Shown here piece after piece: positions 52,190 to 60,456 of a stretch of 60,456 nucleotides of DNA. The stretch is from CAZEDL01 sp964585245 (GTDB taxonomy: Bacteria; Patescibacteriota; Patescibacteriia; Magasanikbacterales; GWA2-37-8), in assembly GCA_964585245.1 (NCBI GenBank), contig CAZPCV010000001.1, positions 1 to 60,456 on the forward strand, read 5' to 3'. The position numbers and the translations under genes are program-made. Under the pieces are notes generated by a model. That model was not told the origin of the DNA, searched no databases, and worked only from the letters and a program-made list of their open reading frames with translations. Within the stretch, counting starts at the first letter, position 1. The number at the start of each line of letters is the position of its first letter.

Positions 52190-53305
52190 TTAGAGTATGA
52201 TGCGAGGTATAAGTGGATTAAGCCGGTCGACAATTTCGTAATTAATTGTTGTGCTGTTTTCTGCCAATTCATCGGCCGAAATAGTGGCTTTTTTGGAGTT
52301 GCCAATGAGCGTGACTTGTTCGCCAGGCTTAACTGGTGTATTTAGATCGGTTAGATCTATCATGGTTAAATTCATGCAGATTCTGCCTAGTACCGCGCAT
52401 CGTTTTCCTTTTACCAGTACGTGAGCTTTGGAAGAGAGCTTGCGGTCATACCCATCGTAATACCCTATTGGTAGGATACCAAGCACGGTGGGGCGTTTGG
52501 TGGTAAAGGTTTTGCCATAACTAATACTCGTGCCGGCGGGAATATTTTTCACCTGGATCAGCCGGGTGTGCCAGGCTAGCGCCGGTTTGAGAGTGATTTT
52601 TTTTTGGCAGGCAAGAGATGGGTACAGTCCGTAAGTGCCGAGCCCTACTCGGACAGCATTGTAGTGTGTGTCGGGGTACAGAATGGTAGAGGCTGTACAG
52701 GCAAAATGTTTTAGTGGTGGCTCGCTCCCCGCTTGTTTCAAATCAGACACCACCTGGTCAAAGATGGTTTTTTGGCGTGCAGTTTCCATCGGATCGTTCT
52801 CGCTGGAAGAAAAATGACTCCAGAGTCCTTCCCACTTGATGTGAGAAAACTTTTTGATATATGTAGCGAAATTAACGGCTTCATGGGGTAATATTCCAAG
52901 GCGTGAAGTGCCCGTATCAATTTTTACATGAACGATAGCTGTTTTTTTTAGACTCTTGGCATAGCGGTCTAAAGTGCTGATTTGTTTTTTGTCGTAGACT
53001 GGAAAAGCGACATTGTTGCGAATGGCCAACAGAATGTCTGGTGAATCCAGTTCATAAAAACTCAAAATTACAATAGGTTTTTTGATACCATGTTTGAGAA
53101 GTGAAACTGCTTCATCCAAACTGGCTACGCAAATTCGATCGACGATCGCACTCTCCCCCACTATGTGTGCCGTTTCGAGAAAGCCATGTCCATAAGCATT
53201 GCGTTTTATTACCGGCATGAGTAGCACGCCGGGCCCGAGCGTTTTTTTGAACTGCTTGAGGTTGTACGTAATAGCGCGGGAGTTGGTTTCTATCCAAGTC
53301 AGCAT
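52190..53305 (-). CDS. alr: Alanine racemase
   Basis: A 371-residue PLP enzyme that supplies D-alanine for peptidoglycan. The PLP-lysine motif LMPVIKRNAYGHG is near residue 34 (usually VKANAYGHG), and GLGTYGLYPS near residue 245 and SYGKTFTTKRPTVLGILPIGYYDGY are in the C-terminal beta domain with the second catalytic Tyr. Normal length. Together with ddl at 45870 it indicates D-Ala-based wall synthesis. Confidence 0.96.
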   Translation of the reverse strand: MLTWIETNSRAITYNLKQFKKTLGPGVLLMPVIKRNAYGHGFLETAHIVGESAIVDRICVASLDEAVSLLKHGIKKPIVILSFYELDSPDILLAIRNNVAFPVYDKKQISTLDRYAKSLKKTAIVHVKIDTGTSRLGILPHEAVNFATYIKKFSHIKWEGLWSHFSSSENDPMETARQKTIFDQVVSDLKQAGSEPPLKHFACTASTILYPDTHYNAVRVGLGTYGLYPSLACQKKITLKPALAWHTRLIQVKNIPAGTSISYGKTFTTKRPTVLGILPIGYYDGYDRKLSSKAHVLVKGKRCAVLGRICMNLTMIDLTDLNTPVKPGEQVTLIGNSKKATISADELAENSTTINYEIVDRLNPLIPRIIL

Positions 53306-53397
53306 ACTAATTTATTCACACTTAAACTCTGCTAAACATTTAGTCAGTAAGCGGTAGTATAGCCTAAAATAGTTAAAAATTGAAGTTACCAGTTTTT

Positions 53398-53422
53398 AAA
53401 AACCGCTTCACTATAGAAGCGG
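53398..53422 (-). terminator. mscL terminator
   Basis: Stem 53403-53409/53416-53422 (ccgcttc/gaagcgg) with a run of five A before it on the plus strand, i.e. a T-run after it on the minus strand. It is 29 bases after the mscL stop. Confidence 0.8.
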
Positions 53423-53450
53423 CTTTGTGAGCGGGGTGGTATTAAAAAAA

Positions 53451-53864
53451 CTACTTTATGTCTTTTTTTGACAATAAATCGCGAATTTCTTCGAGTAAAA
53501 TTTCTTGTCGGGGTGGGATTTTGGGCTTGGATTCTTCGCTGGCTTCTTTCTGCATTCGAAGTGCGTTTAAGCCTTTTATAAACAAGAATATCACAAAGGA
53601 TATAATCAAGAAATTGATTATATTTTCGATAAAGAGTCCGTAATTGATGGTAGCAGGCACTCCGGCGGCATTTTGCTTTAAGACAATTTTGAGATTTTTT
53701 AAGTCGATATTATTAGTGATCAGGCTAAGCAGCGGGGAAATAATATCGCTTACCAGTGACGACACGATTTTACCGAAGGCCCCTCCGATAATGACGCCGA
53801 CAGCCAAATCAACCACATTACCTTTGACCGCAAATTCTTTAAATTCTTTAATAATTTTTTGCAT
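53451..53864 (-). CDS. mscL: Large-conductance mechanosensitive channel
   Basis: A 137-residue channel that releases solutes on osmotic downshock. IIKEFKEFAVKGNVVDLAVGVIIGGAFGKIVSSLV is the standard N-terminal amphipathic helix and first membrane helix. The second helix (ENIINFLIISFVIFLFIKGLNAL) and C-terminal acidic and basic helix follow. Normal length. It is followed by its own terminator. Confidence 0.97.
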   Translation of the reverse strand: MQKIIKEFKEFAVKGNVVDLAVGVIIGGAFGKIVSSLVSDIISPLLSLITNNIDLKNLKIVLKQNAAGVPATINYGLFIENIINFLIISFVIFLFIKGLNALRMQKEASEESKPKIPPRQEILLEEIRDLLSKKDIK

Positions 53865-53870
53865 ACTCGC

Positions 53871-55109
53871 TTAGATCAAATCAAAGCCGGTATATTTCCG
53901 GAGGACTTCTGGCACCACTACATGGCCGTCTTTGGTCTGGTAGTTTTCGATGATGGCAAGGAGGGTGCGATCAGCTACGGCGGTACCATTCAGGGTGTGG
54001 GCAAATTCTTTTTTACCGTCGGCTGTTTCGTAGCGAATATTGCTGCGGCGGGCCTGGTAATCGGTGGTGTTACTCGTGGAAGTAAGTTCGCGAAAACGCG
54101 CCTGGCCGGGGAACCAGCCTTCGCAATCATACTTTTTAGCAGCCGGGAAGCCCAGATCGCCAGAGCAAATGTTGACTACCTGATAATGGAGGCCTAGGGC
54201 CTGAAGAATCGCTTCTTCGTTGGCCAGCAACTCGCTGTGGATCGGCCATGAATCTTCGGGGCGGCAAAATACGACCATTTCTACTTTATAAAATTGATGA
54301 ACACGAAATATACCCTTGGTGTCTTTGCCGTAACTGCCGGCTTCACGGCGGAAACACGGCGTTACCGAGACGTATTTTTTGGGCATATCCCCTGCTTTCA
54401 GGATTTCATTACTGTGCATGAAGACCAAGGGAACTTCTGAAGTGCCGATCAGATAGAGATCGTCTTCGTCCGGGTTAACGGTGTAGACTTCGTTACGGTC
54501 GGCCGGGAAAAAGCCAGTACCATACATGGCCGGCTCCGTGACGAGTAGGGGTGGTAAAATCAATTCAAAACCTTTTTGCTGAATAGTATCAAGGGTAAAC
54601 TGGACAAGCGCACGTTCCAAAATGGCTAATTTGCCTTTTAGATAGTAGAATCGTGAGCCAGAGAGCTTGGCGCCGCGTTCGAGATCGATGTATTGCTTTA
54701 TGTGCTCTACCGACTGGTGTTCGAGCGGTGTAAAATCAAATTCAGGCATTGTTCCCATCGTGCGCTCAACTTGGTTTTCGCTTTCGTCTTTGCCCACCGG
54801 GGTAGTTTCGTGGTTCAGGTTAGGAATTTTTGCCAAGAGCAGATCAAGAGTGGCTTGTTTTTCGGCGACCATGTCTTCGAGTCCGGCCACTTCTTCGCCT
54901 AGTTTGCGTAATAATTTAATTTCTTCTTCGGTCGGCTTACCTTTGGAGCGCTTGTTACGTTCGGAACGCAGGCGTTCGGCTTCGGTTTTGATTTTGTTTT
55001 TTTCTTCATCCAAGCTTAAGAGTGCGTCAAGATCAACCGTAACGTTACGGGTCTGATTATTTTTTTTGACGAGTTCGGGGTTGGTACGGATTAAATTAAT
55101 GTCGATCAT
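53871..55109 (-). CDS. serS: Seryl-tRNA synthetase
   Basis: A 412-residue class II synthetase. The N-terminal long coiled coil is at about residues 30-105 (SLDEEKNKIKTEAERLRSERN...). Motif 2 is FRREAGSYGKDTKGIFRVHQF and motif 3 NGTAVADRTLLAIIENYQ near the C-terminus. Normal length. It charges tRNA-Ser. Same strand as the fusion gene upstream. Confidence 0.97.
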   Translation of the reverse strand: MIDINLIRTNPELVKKNNQTRNVTVDLDALLSLDEEKNKIKTEAERLRSERNKRSKGKPTEEEIKLLRKLGEEVAGLEDMVAEKQATLDLLLAKIPNLNHETTPVGKDESENQVERTMGTMPEFDFTPLEHQSVEHIKQYIDLERGAKLSGSRFYYLKGKLAILERALVQFTLDTIQQKGFELILPPLLVTEPAMYGTGFFPADRNEVYTVNPDEDDLYLIGTSEVPLVFMHSNEILKAGDMPKKYVSVTPCFRREAGSYGKDTKGIFRVHQFYKVEMVVFCRPEDSWPIHSELLANEEAILQALGLHYQVVNICSGDLGFPAAKKYDCEGWFPGQARFRELTSTSNTTDYQARRSNIRYETADGKKEFAHTLNGTAVADRTLLAIIENYQTKDGHVVVPEVLRKYTGFDLI

Positions 55110-55115
55110 ATAGTT

Positions 55116-56174
55116 TTACTCAACGTATTTTTTAATAATTTCCAGGCACTCCTTACGCCTGAACATTTTTTTATTTAAAGGTAAAAAATCTAATTTTTTA
55201 GCTTCTGCCAGGGTAAACCATCCGTGTCCGTTTGATTCGTTTTTCGGTACTGTTAGCTGCCCGCTTTTGATTGAACAAATGTAGCAGAGAATAAACACCT
55301 GGTAGTTGCTGCCGTCTGATCCGTTGGTGCTGACGCCCGTATTAAAGATGCGCGGAATCAGGTCTTTAATTGTGACAGTAAACCCTGTTTCTTCTTTTAC
55401 TTCGCGTAGTAAACAGTCGGTCACGCTTTCGCCCTCTTCTACTCCCCCACCAGGCAATTCCCATTTATTATTAAAACTGGGCCGATGGTCGCGGCGGCGA
55501 TTTACAAATATTTTTCCGTCTTTAATAATGAGAGCCGTGGGAACGATTAATTGTTTGAAGGACAGTTGTTTCAGCAAGAATATTTTAATTTGGTTGGCGA
55601 CTTTACCACGGTGGCTGATCAGATTTTTTTCTTCTGTTGTGAGCGCAGTCCCGATTTTTTTGGCTTCATCGTAATAAAAAACAGCGTCATATTCTAATCC
55701 GGGGCGGGCTTTGGTACGGCTCGGTTTTTCGGTGATGTGACCGGTGGTTTTGCCGACAAATACGGTAAAAGAATCAGTCTTAGGGTCGTACAAGCAGCTG
55801 GTACTCTCAAACCAGGCTTGGCGTTTATTTAATGGTACACCGCGCAAAGCTGCCAGGATTTTTTGGATACGTTCCCGGTCGGTCGGAGCGTAGCGTTTGG
55901 CATGAACTCCGGGCTCGCCTTTTAGATATTTGACGAAGAGGCCGCTGTCTTCGGCAATGGTCGTAAGGCCGCTTTTTTGGGCATAAAATCTGGCCTTATG
56001 AATGGCATTTTGTTCGGTGGTGCCAAATGGTTCGTCCGCTTCAACCGAAGCTAATCCGCAATCAGCCAAGTTGATGAAAGTGAATGGTAAATCTTGAAAT
56101 TCCAGCACTAATTCATTAAATTTACCCAAATTTGTAGTTGCAATCAGGATTTTGGTTGGCTTAAGTGTGGCCAT
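55116..56174 (-). CDS. RdgB/HAM1-type NTP pyrophosphatase fused to a NUDIX hydrolase
   Basis: About 352 residues. The N-terminal domain (about 1-190) has ILIATTNLGKFNEL, AEDSGLFV and SHRGKVANQ, the pattern of HAM1/RdgB enzymes that destroy inosine/xanthosine triphosphates. The C-terminal domain (about 200-350) has the Nudix box GGGVEEGESVTDCLLREVKEETGF with all Glu residues. Both domains remove damaged nucleotides, so the fusion gives one protein for nucleotide-pool cleaning. The ATG at 56174 (MATLKPTK) is chosen because an upstream start at 56333 would overlap the next gene. Confidence 0.88.
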   Translation of the reverse strand: MATLKPTKILIATTNLGKFNELVLEFQDLPFTFINLADCGLASVEADEPFGTTEQNAIHKARFYAQKSGLTTIAEDSGLFVKYLKGEPGVHAKRYAPTDRERIQKILAALRGVPLNKRQAWFESTSCLYDPKTDSFTVFVGKTTGHITEKPSRTKARPGLEYDAVFYYDEAKKIGTALTTEEKNLISHRGKVANQIKIFLLKQLSFKQLIVPTALIIKDGKIFVNRRRDHRPSFNNKWELPGGGVEEGESVTDCLLREVKEETGFTVTIKDLIPRIFNTGVSTNGSDGSNYQVFILCYICSIKSGQLTVPKNESNGHGWFTLAEAKKLDFLPLNKKMFRRKECLEIIKKYVE

Positions 56175-56175
56175 A

Positions 56176-56565
56176 CTAAGGAAGTTTGGAGCTTTTATAG
56201 ATTTCCGGAGAAAAAGATGGTAAGCGAACGATACGGATCGTGTCGCCAAATTTTTGTACGAGTTGGTCCACGAAGGCTGTCTGATCATAGCCAAGAGCGA
56301 TAATATCCGGACGCTCTTCGTTAATACGAGCAAATTTGTCTTCTCGGCTGCCCAGACGTGCCCGCGTAACCGCGGGATTTTTCTCGATAGCGGCCAGGCG
56401 TTCGCGTTCGTTTTGGCGAGGCAAGTGGTTTTTTATTGCCGCAACTGTTTCATCGAGTCCTACTATCACTACGAGTTCGTCGCCTAATTGTTTGGCTTCG
56501 TGTAAAAAATAGTTATGGCCCGGATGCAGTCGATCAAACGTGCCAAAGACCATTACTTTGGTCAT
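56176..56565 (-). CDS. Cytidylyltransferase-like nucleotidyltransferase
   Basis: A 129-residue Rossmann-like enzyme. VMVFGTFDRLHPGHNYFLHEAKQ at the N-terminus contains the GTFDxxHxGH motif that binds the nucleotide. Other members use CTP or ATP to activate glycerol-3-phosphate, FMN or ethanolamine phosphate; the substrate here is not known. The stop is 1 base before the start of the fusion gene, and its start overlaps the lysS stop by 4 bases. Confidence 0.88.
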   Translation of the reverse strand: MTKVMVFGTFDRLHPGHNYFLHEAKQLGDELVVIVGLDETVAAIKNHLPRQNERERLAAIEKNPAVTRARLGSREDKFARINEERPDIIALGYDQTAFVDQLVQKFGDTIRIVRLPSFSPEIYKSSKLP

Positions 56566-58046
56566 ATGGATTCTGCTGGTTCAGTTTTTGCTGGTCGTAA
56601 TGTCGGAAATAAAATTACTTCTTTCAAATTTTGGGCGTTCACTAATAATTTAACGAGGCGGTCTATGCCCATACCAAGCCCGCTGGTGGGCGGCATGCCG
56701 TGTTTGAGGGCGGTGACATAATCTTCGTCATAACGCATCCCCTCTTCATCGCCTTCGGCGTGCAGGCGTTCTTGTTCTTTGAACCGTTCTTCCTGATCCA
56801 GCGGATCGTTAAGTTCGGTAAAGGCATTGCAGAGTTCGTTGCCGCCAATGCATAATAACTGGAATCGTTCTACATAGCGTGGATCGCTGGTTTTACGCTT
56901 AGCGAGAGGTGACAATTCTACGGGGTGGTCAATCATGAAGATTGGATTGACGATATTTGGGCGGGCGAATTTTTTGTAAATTTCATCAATAATTTTTCCG
57001 CGGCCATCGTGTGGCTCGGCTTCTACCCCGAGTTCTAGGGCTTTGGCATATAAGCTGTCTTGGTCTGGATAGTCCTCAATATCAATTTTTGCGTATTGTT
57101 TGATAAGTTCGCGCATAGTCACTCTCGGATACGGCGGCGTGAAATCCACGGCTTTGCCCTCGCATTCAAATTGGAGTGGTAGTCCTACCGCATTAATCAG
57201 GTAGGGTAACATCTCTTCTACCAAGTCCATCGAATCATTGTAATCGGCATAGGCCCAGTAATACTCGATTTGCGTAAATTCTGGGTTATGATTATGGTCG
57301 ATGCCTTCGTTGCGAAAACAACGGGCTATTTCGTAGACTTTTTCAAAGCCGCCTACAATCAACCGTTTCAGATAGAGTTCGGGTGCGATTCGCAAATAGA
57401 GTGTCATGTCGAGCGCCTCGTGGTGCGTTACGAATGGGCGGGCATTGGCGCCGCCGTAGAGTGGTTGTAAAATCGGCGTTTCGACTTCTTGAAAACCACG
57501 GGTGTCAAAATAATTGCGTAGTTCACGCACCAGGTTGCTCCGGAGGCGGGCAATCCGCAGCGATTCTTTGTTGGCTAATAAATCCAAGTACCGTTGACGA
57601 TACCGTGTTTCGATATCGGATAAGCCGTGCCATTTTTCTGGAAGGGGTAAAAGCGCTTTAGCAAGTAAAGAGTAGTCGGTAACTAGTACTGTGCGTTCTC
57701 CTTTGTGAGTGATAAACAGTGAGCCGGTGACACTGACGAAATCAGCCAGGTCAATGGTGTTGCTAAAAAAGGCATAACGTTCCTCGCCCAATTCTTTGGC
57801 AGAAAAAGCTACTTGTTGTTCGCCGGTGGCATCGGTCAGTCGGGCAAAGCATAATTTTCCCATTAACCGTTTGGCCGTGATTCGCCCAACGATGGTCACT
57901 GTCGTTTCAAGAGGCAAGTTAGTGGTGGCCGATATCGCCGAATGCTTCGGCGTCGTTGCCGGGTAGGGGTTTAGGCCGGCCTCGGTCACTTGTTTTAAAT
58001 GGCTTAATCGGACTTCTGCTTCGGTTTGATGCTCGGTCATACTCAA
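56562..58046 (-). CDS. lysS: Lysyl-tRNA synthetase (class II)
   Basis: A 494-residue class II synthetase. An N-terminal OB-fold (LMGKLCFARLTDATGEQQVAF) is followed by motif 2 (FRNEGIDHNHNPEFTQIEYYWAY), the catalytic core and motif 3 (TSGLGMGIDRLVKLL). Normal length. It is upstream of the nucleotidyltransferase with an ATGA overlap. A good promoter lies just upstream (58100-58128). Confidence 0.97.
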   Translation of the reverse strand: MSMTEHQTEAEVRLSHLKQVTEAGLNPYPATTPKHSAISATTNLPLETTVTIVGRITAKRLMGKLCFARLTDATGEQQVAFSAKELGEERYAFFSNTIDLADFVSVTGSLFITHKGERTVLVTDYSLLAKALLPLPEKWHGLSDIETRYRQRYLDLLANKESLRIARLRSNLVRELRNYFDTRGFQEVETPILQPLYGGANARPFVTHHEALDMTLYLRIAPELYLKRLIVGGFEKVYEIARCFRNEGIDHNHNPEFTQIEYYWAYADYNDSMDLVEEMLPYLINAVGLPLQFECEGKAVDFTPPYPRVTMRELIKQYAKIDIEDYPDQDSLYAKALELGVEAEPHDGRGKIIDEIYKKFARPNIVNPIFMIDHPVELSPLAKRKTSDPRYVERFQLLCIGGNELCNAFTELNDPLDQEERFKEQERLHAEGDEEGMRYDEDYVTALKHGMPPTSGLGMGIDRLVKLLVNAQNLKEVILFPTLRPAKTEPAESI

Positions 58047-58099
58047 AATTACAATCGTTATTTTTGCCTCTGTAGAGGCAGGGTAAAGTATATTGCCCT

Positions 58100-58128
58100 A
58101 GCATAGCTAAAATTTGATATTTCGTCAA
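58100..58128 (-). promoter_or_regulatory. lysS promoter
   Basis: On the minus strand TTGACG (58123-58128), 17-base spacer, TATGCT (58100-58105). A perfect hairpin tgcctct/agaggca lies in the predicted leader before the lysS ATG. Confidence 0.7.
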
Positions 58129-58143
58129 AGCGTGTCAACTAAA

Positions 58144-58165
58144 ATCCGCCCCCTTAGGGGCGGAT
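58144..58165 (-). terminator. greA terminator
   Basis: Perfect 9-bp stem atccgcccc/ggggcggat with a 4-base loop and a short T-run on the minus strand. Located 34 bases after the greA stop. Confidence 0.8.
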
Positions 58166-58198
58166 AGGTAAAAGTGTATTTGTGCTTTATTACTGGAG

Positions 58199-58660
58199 TT
58201 ATTTGACGGCTTTAATAGTGTATTTTATTTTTCCTGCCGGAGCCGAGACTTCTACGATATCTTTGGCTTTGTGACCCAACAAGGCTTGGCCCAGGGGTGA
58301 TTCGTTAGAGATGAGCCCTTTTCCAGGATTAGCTTCTTGTTGGCCGACGATCGTGAGTTCCTTTTCCTTGTTATTGATAACGACGGTTACCACGCTGCCC
58401 ACACCTACCACGCCGGTATTTTGCGGAGTAATAATTTTGGCGTTAAGAATTATTTGTTCAATCTCCATCATTTTGCTTTGAGCCCAGGACATGTCTTCTC
58501 GGGCCTGAGTGTATTCAGCATTTTCGGATAAGTCGCCTTGTTGTTTGGCTTCATCGATTCGTTTGGCTATTTCAGGGATGGAGACATTTTTAATATGTTC
58601 AAATTCCTTTTTCAGATCAGCCAAGCTTTGGGCGGATAAGTAGTGGATAGTATCCTCCAT
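58199..58660 (-). CDS. greA: Transcription elongation factor GreA
   Basis: A 153-residue factor that restarts stalled RNA polymerase by stimulating transcript cleavage. The N-terminal coiled coil contains LSENAEYTQAREDMSW with the acidic tip, and the C-terminal domain ends GKIKYTIKAVK. Normal length. It lies between PBP2 and lysS and has its own terminator. Confidence 0.96.
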   Translation of the reverse strand: MEDTIHYLSAQSLADLKKEFEHIKNVSIPEIAKRIDEAKQQGDLSENAEYTQAREDMSWAQSKMMEIEQIILNAKIITPQNTGVVGVGSVVTVVINNKEKELTIVGQQEANPGKGLISNESPLGQALLGHKAKDIVEVSAPAGKIKYTIKAVK

Positions 58661-58717
58661 AGAGCGCGATTTTTAGAATTAAATGCATCGTTTTTTAATG
58701 TCTTACTATAACATACA

Positions 58718-60456
58718 TCAAGTGCCTGTCAAATATTTTTTTCCCCACCAACTTAAAAAATCCCGGGCAATCGGCACTGATACGGCCGAGCCTTCGCCGC
58801 CCTCTTCCACCAGGACGCTGATTACTATTTTTGGTTGTTCGTATGGAGCAAAAGCGGTGAACCACGCGTGTGTCTCGCGGGTAGAACTCCATTGGGCGGT
58901 GCCGGTTTTGCCCGCACTCGTAAAGGGTAAGCTCTGCAGGGCGCGGCAGCTACCATATTGTACACATTCGCGCATCCCCTGGCGGATTATGGCCTCGTTG
59001 GCAGGGTCGGCTAGAGCAGTGGTATCGACTATGAAGTTTAGCGCAGTTTTTTTCTTGGTTAAGGAATCAACCAGGGCTTCGCCCAGGTGAGGCTGAATAT
59101 TTTTGCCGGAAGCAATAAAAGCAGTCCACCAAGCGACACGTAGCGGGGTCACTACGATATCCCCTTGTCCAATAGAGAGATTGTAGGTGTCCCCTACATA
59201 CCAGGGCTCATGCCGGTAGCTCAGTTTCCATTCTTTGCTGGGTAAAAATCCGGCTCGTTCGCCCGGGATATCAATACCGGTTTTTTCATTAAGTTTAAAA
59301 TGTCTTAAATAATTAAGTAAACGATCAATTCCAAGGCCTGAAAAATCCTGGTAACCGCCGCCCACATAATAAAAAAATGTATTTACCGACCAAGCCAACG
59401 CTTTGGTAAGCGACGTGATGCCATGCCCGCCGGCTTTCCAATCTTTGAATAGGTGGGCACCGACCATTATACCTCCTACACTGTTGACCGTGGTTAGCGG
59501 AGTAATAATTTTTTCTTCCAATGCGGATAATCCAACTAGCATTTTCAGGGTAGATCCAGGTGGGAACAGCCCGGCAATGGCTCGATTAAACAAGGGGCGA
59601 TTCGGATCCTCGGTATAGGATCGATACGTGGTGGATGCGATGCCGCCCGAAAAATCATTATTATCAAAAGCCGGCCAGCTAACCAGTGCCAGGATGCCGC
59701 CTGTCTGGGGGTCAAGAGCTATGGCCGAAGCTCTGGTTTTGCCGGTGGCGGCTAAGGTTTTTTTAATAGCCACTTCGAGAGCGTGCTGCGCTTCGCTGTC
59801 GAGCGATAAAATTAGATTTTTACCTGGCACTGGAGGCTCGATCGCAATCACTGTTTGCTCTTTGCCGCGGGCGTCTACTTCAATTCTTTTTTTACCCATA
59901 CTTCCCCGCAACGCGGTTTCATAGGATTTTTCCAAGCCTGATTTACCAATCGTATCTGATAACAAGTAGGAGCCTTTAGGAGTATCGGCTAATTCTTTGT
60001 CATTAATTTTGGCGAGATAGCCGAGCAGATGAGATAGCGATGGAGTGCTGCTGGCGGTTGAAGAGGCAGTAATCGGGTATGATCGTTTGGTGGCGCTTTC
60101 AATTACTACTCCCGGCAAATCAGAATTTTCGGCGTACAATGTTAAGGCAGCTTCGTAATTTAAATTTTCTTTGATGGTTAGTGATTGATAACCGGCGCTG
60201 CGATATTTTTTTAAGGAGTTTTCAATTTCAGTGAGGGGTACGCCACTCATCTGGGCCACACGATTTAAAATTGGCTGGCGTTGTTCGACGGCGCGGGGCA
60301 AATCTTGTGGGACGATAGACAAAGTAAAGCTCGGAATATTTTGAACCAATTCACGATTGAAGCGATCGTAGATAATTCCTCGTTCAGCCAAGACAGGTAG
60401 TATGCGTAAACGATTACCTTCGGCCAAGCGCCGGTACTCACTCCCCTGCCAGATTT
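58718..60456 (-). CDS. mrdA: Penicillin-binding protein 2 (MrdA-like), N-terminus cut by window edge
   Basis: About 579 residues are visible; the start lies beyond the window. The frame stays open to base 60456, reading ...WQGSEYRRLAEGNRLRILPVLAERGIIYDR, the standard PBP2 segment after the membrane helix. The transpeptidase domain has SxxK in PPGSTLKMLVGLSALEE, SxN in WSVNTFFYYVG, and KTG in SAGKTGTAQWSS. It cross-links peptidoglycan during elongation. The internal TTG at 60427 is not a real start. Nothing is known about rodA because it would lie outside. Confidence 0.95.
   Translation of the reverse strand, partial: IWQGSEYRRLAEGNRLRILPVLAERGIIYDRFNRELVQNIPSFTLSIVPQDLPRAVEQRQPILNRVAQMSGVPLTEIENSLKKYRSAGYQSLTIKENLNYEAALTLYAENSDLPGVVIESATKRSYPITASSTASSTPSLSHLLGYLAKINDKELADTPKGSYLLSDTIGKSGLEKSYETALRGSMGKKRIEVDARGKEQTVIAIEPPVPGKNLILSLDSEAQHALEVAIKKTLAATGKTRASAIALDPQTGGILALVSWPAFDNNDFSGGIASTTYRSYTEDPNRPLFNRAIAGLFPPGSTLKMLVGLSALEEKIITPLTTVNSVGGIMVGAHLFKDWKAGGHGITSLTKALAWSVNTFFYYVGGGYQDFSGLGIDRLLNYLRHFKLNEKTGIDIPGERAGFLPSKEWKLSYRHEPWYVGDTYNLSIGQGDIVVTPLRVAWWTAFIASGKNIQPHLGEALVDSLTKKKTALNFIVDTTALADPANEAIIRQGMRECVQYGSCRALQSLPFTSAGKTGTAQWSSTRETHAWFTAFAPYEQPKIVISVLVEEGGEGSAVSVPIARDFLSWWGKKYLTGT

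Noticed and set aside
58047..58123. lysS leader hairpin as a T-box
   Set aside because: The leader is too short and lacks the T-box bulge sequence; only a simple 7-bp hairpin is present.
1..60456. tRNA, rRNA, CRISPR arrays, prophage structural genes, toxin-antitoxin pairs
   Set aside because: I looked for T-loop motifs, repeat-spacer arrays and typical motifs and saw none; a covariance search could still find a tRNA that I missed.

Overview
The window looks like a piece of a Patescibacteria (Candidate Phyla Radiation, probably Parcubacteria-like) genome. The reasons are compact gene spacing, a scattered and reduced set of division and wall genes, a short ProRS, a HerA/TraG-like ATPase with a long proline-rich tail but no conjugation genes, and many small-genome-style fusions. 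This assignment is inferred from gene content only; there is no rRNA marker and I saw no tRNA. Two 100-N runs (30904-31003 and 41028-41127) show that it is a scaffold.

Layout: 1-4135 (minus) holds lepA, murJ and a membrane-anchored hypothetical. 4268-5641 (plus) is a beta-CASP metallo-hydrolase. 5657-9497 is a mobile island of two IS1595-type elements in direct tandem that share copies of the 9-bp repeat ggactttac. Each element carries a transposase plus cargo: a 199-aa membrane protein, a YjzC-like miniprotein, two cysteine-rich miniproteins and a promoter-driven, terminator-bounded structured RNA. 9500-13553 (plus) is a short dcw remnant (mraZ with a four-repeat operator, rsmH, ftsL-like), then a TagO/WecA-like transferase, a DUF192 protein and rplU. 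13880-16385 (minus) is recR, ybaB and dnaB.

16559-24510 (plus) has a GT-C-like membrane protein, HIT, nuclease, 3'-5' exonuclease, HerA/TraG-like ATPase and proS. 24621-32103 is a surface-polysaccharide district with a flippase, two glycosyltransferases, an ABC-2 exporter and an O-antigen ligase. It continues on the minus strand into fmt, def, a PriA-like protein without a P-loop, and a LigB-type protein. 36376-41027 (minus) is a mosaic D,D-carboxypeptidase and clpB, the latter cut by a gap. 41196-48872 (plus) contains thpR, a WecG/TagA transferase with an in-frame palindromic insert, gltX, an M23 hydrolase, a CDA-like deaminase, ddl, an FAD oxidoreductase and an AT-rich hypothetical. 48855-60456 (minus) contains a CDP-alcohol transferase, a Xer recombinase, a lipoprotein, ftsQ, alr, mscL, serS, an RdgB-NUDIX fusion, a nucleotidyltransferase, lysS, greA and PBP2.

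Together the genes describe a cell that makes and remodels its own peptidoglycan (Alr, Ddl, MurJ, PBP2, D,D-carboxypeptidase, M23) and decorates its surface with an undecaprenyl-linked glycan (TagO-like, WecG, GT2/GT4, flippase, ligase, ABC-2). The most promising undescribed material is the tandem transposon island with its noncoding RNA and miniprotein cargo.
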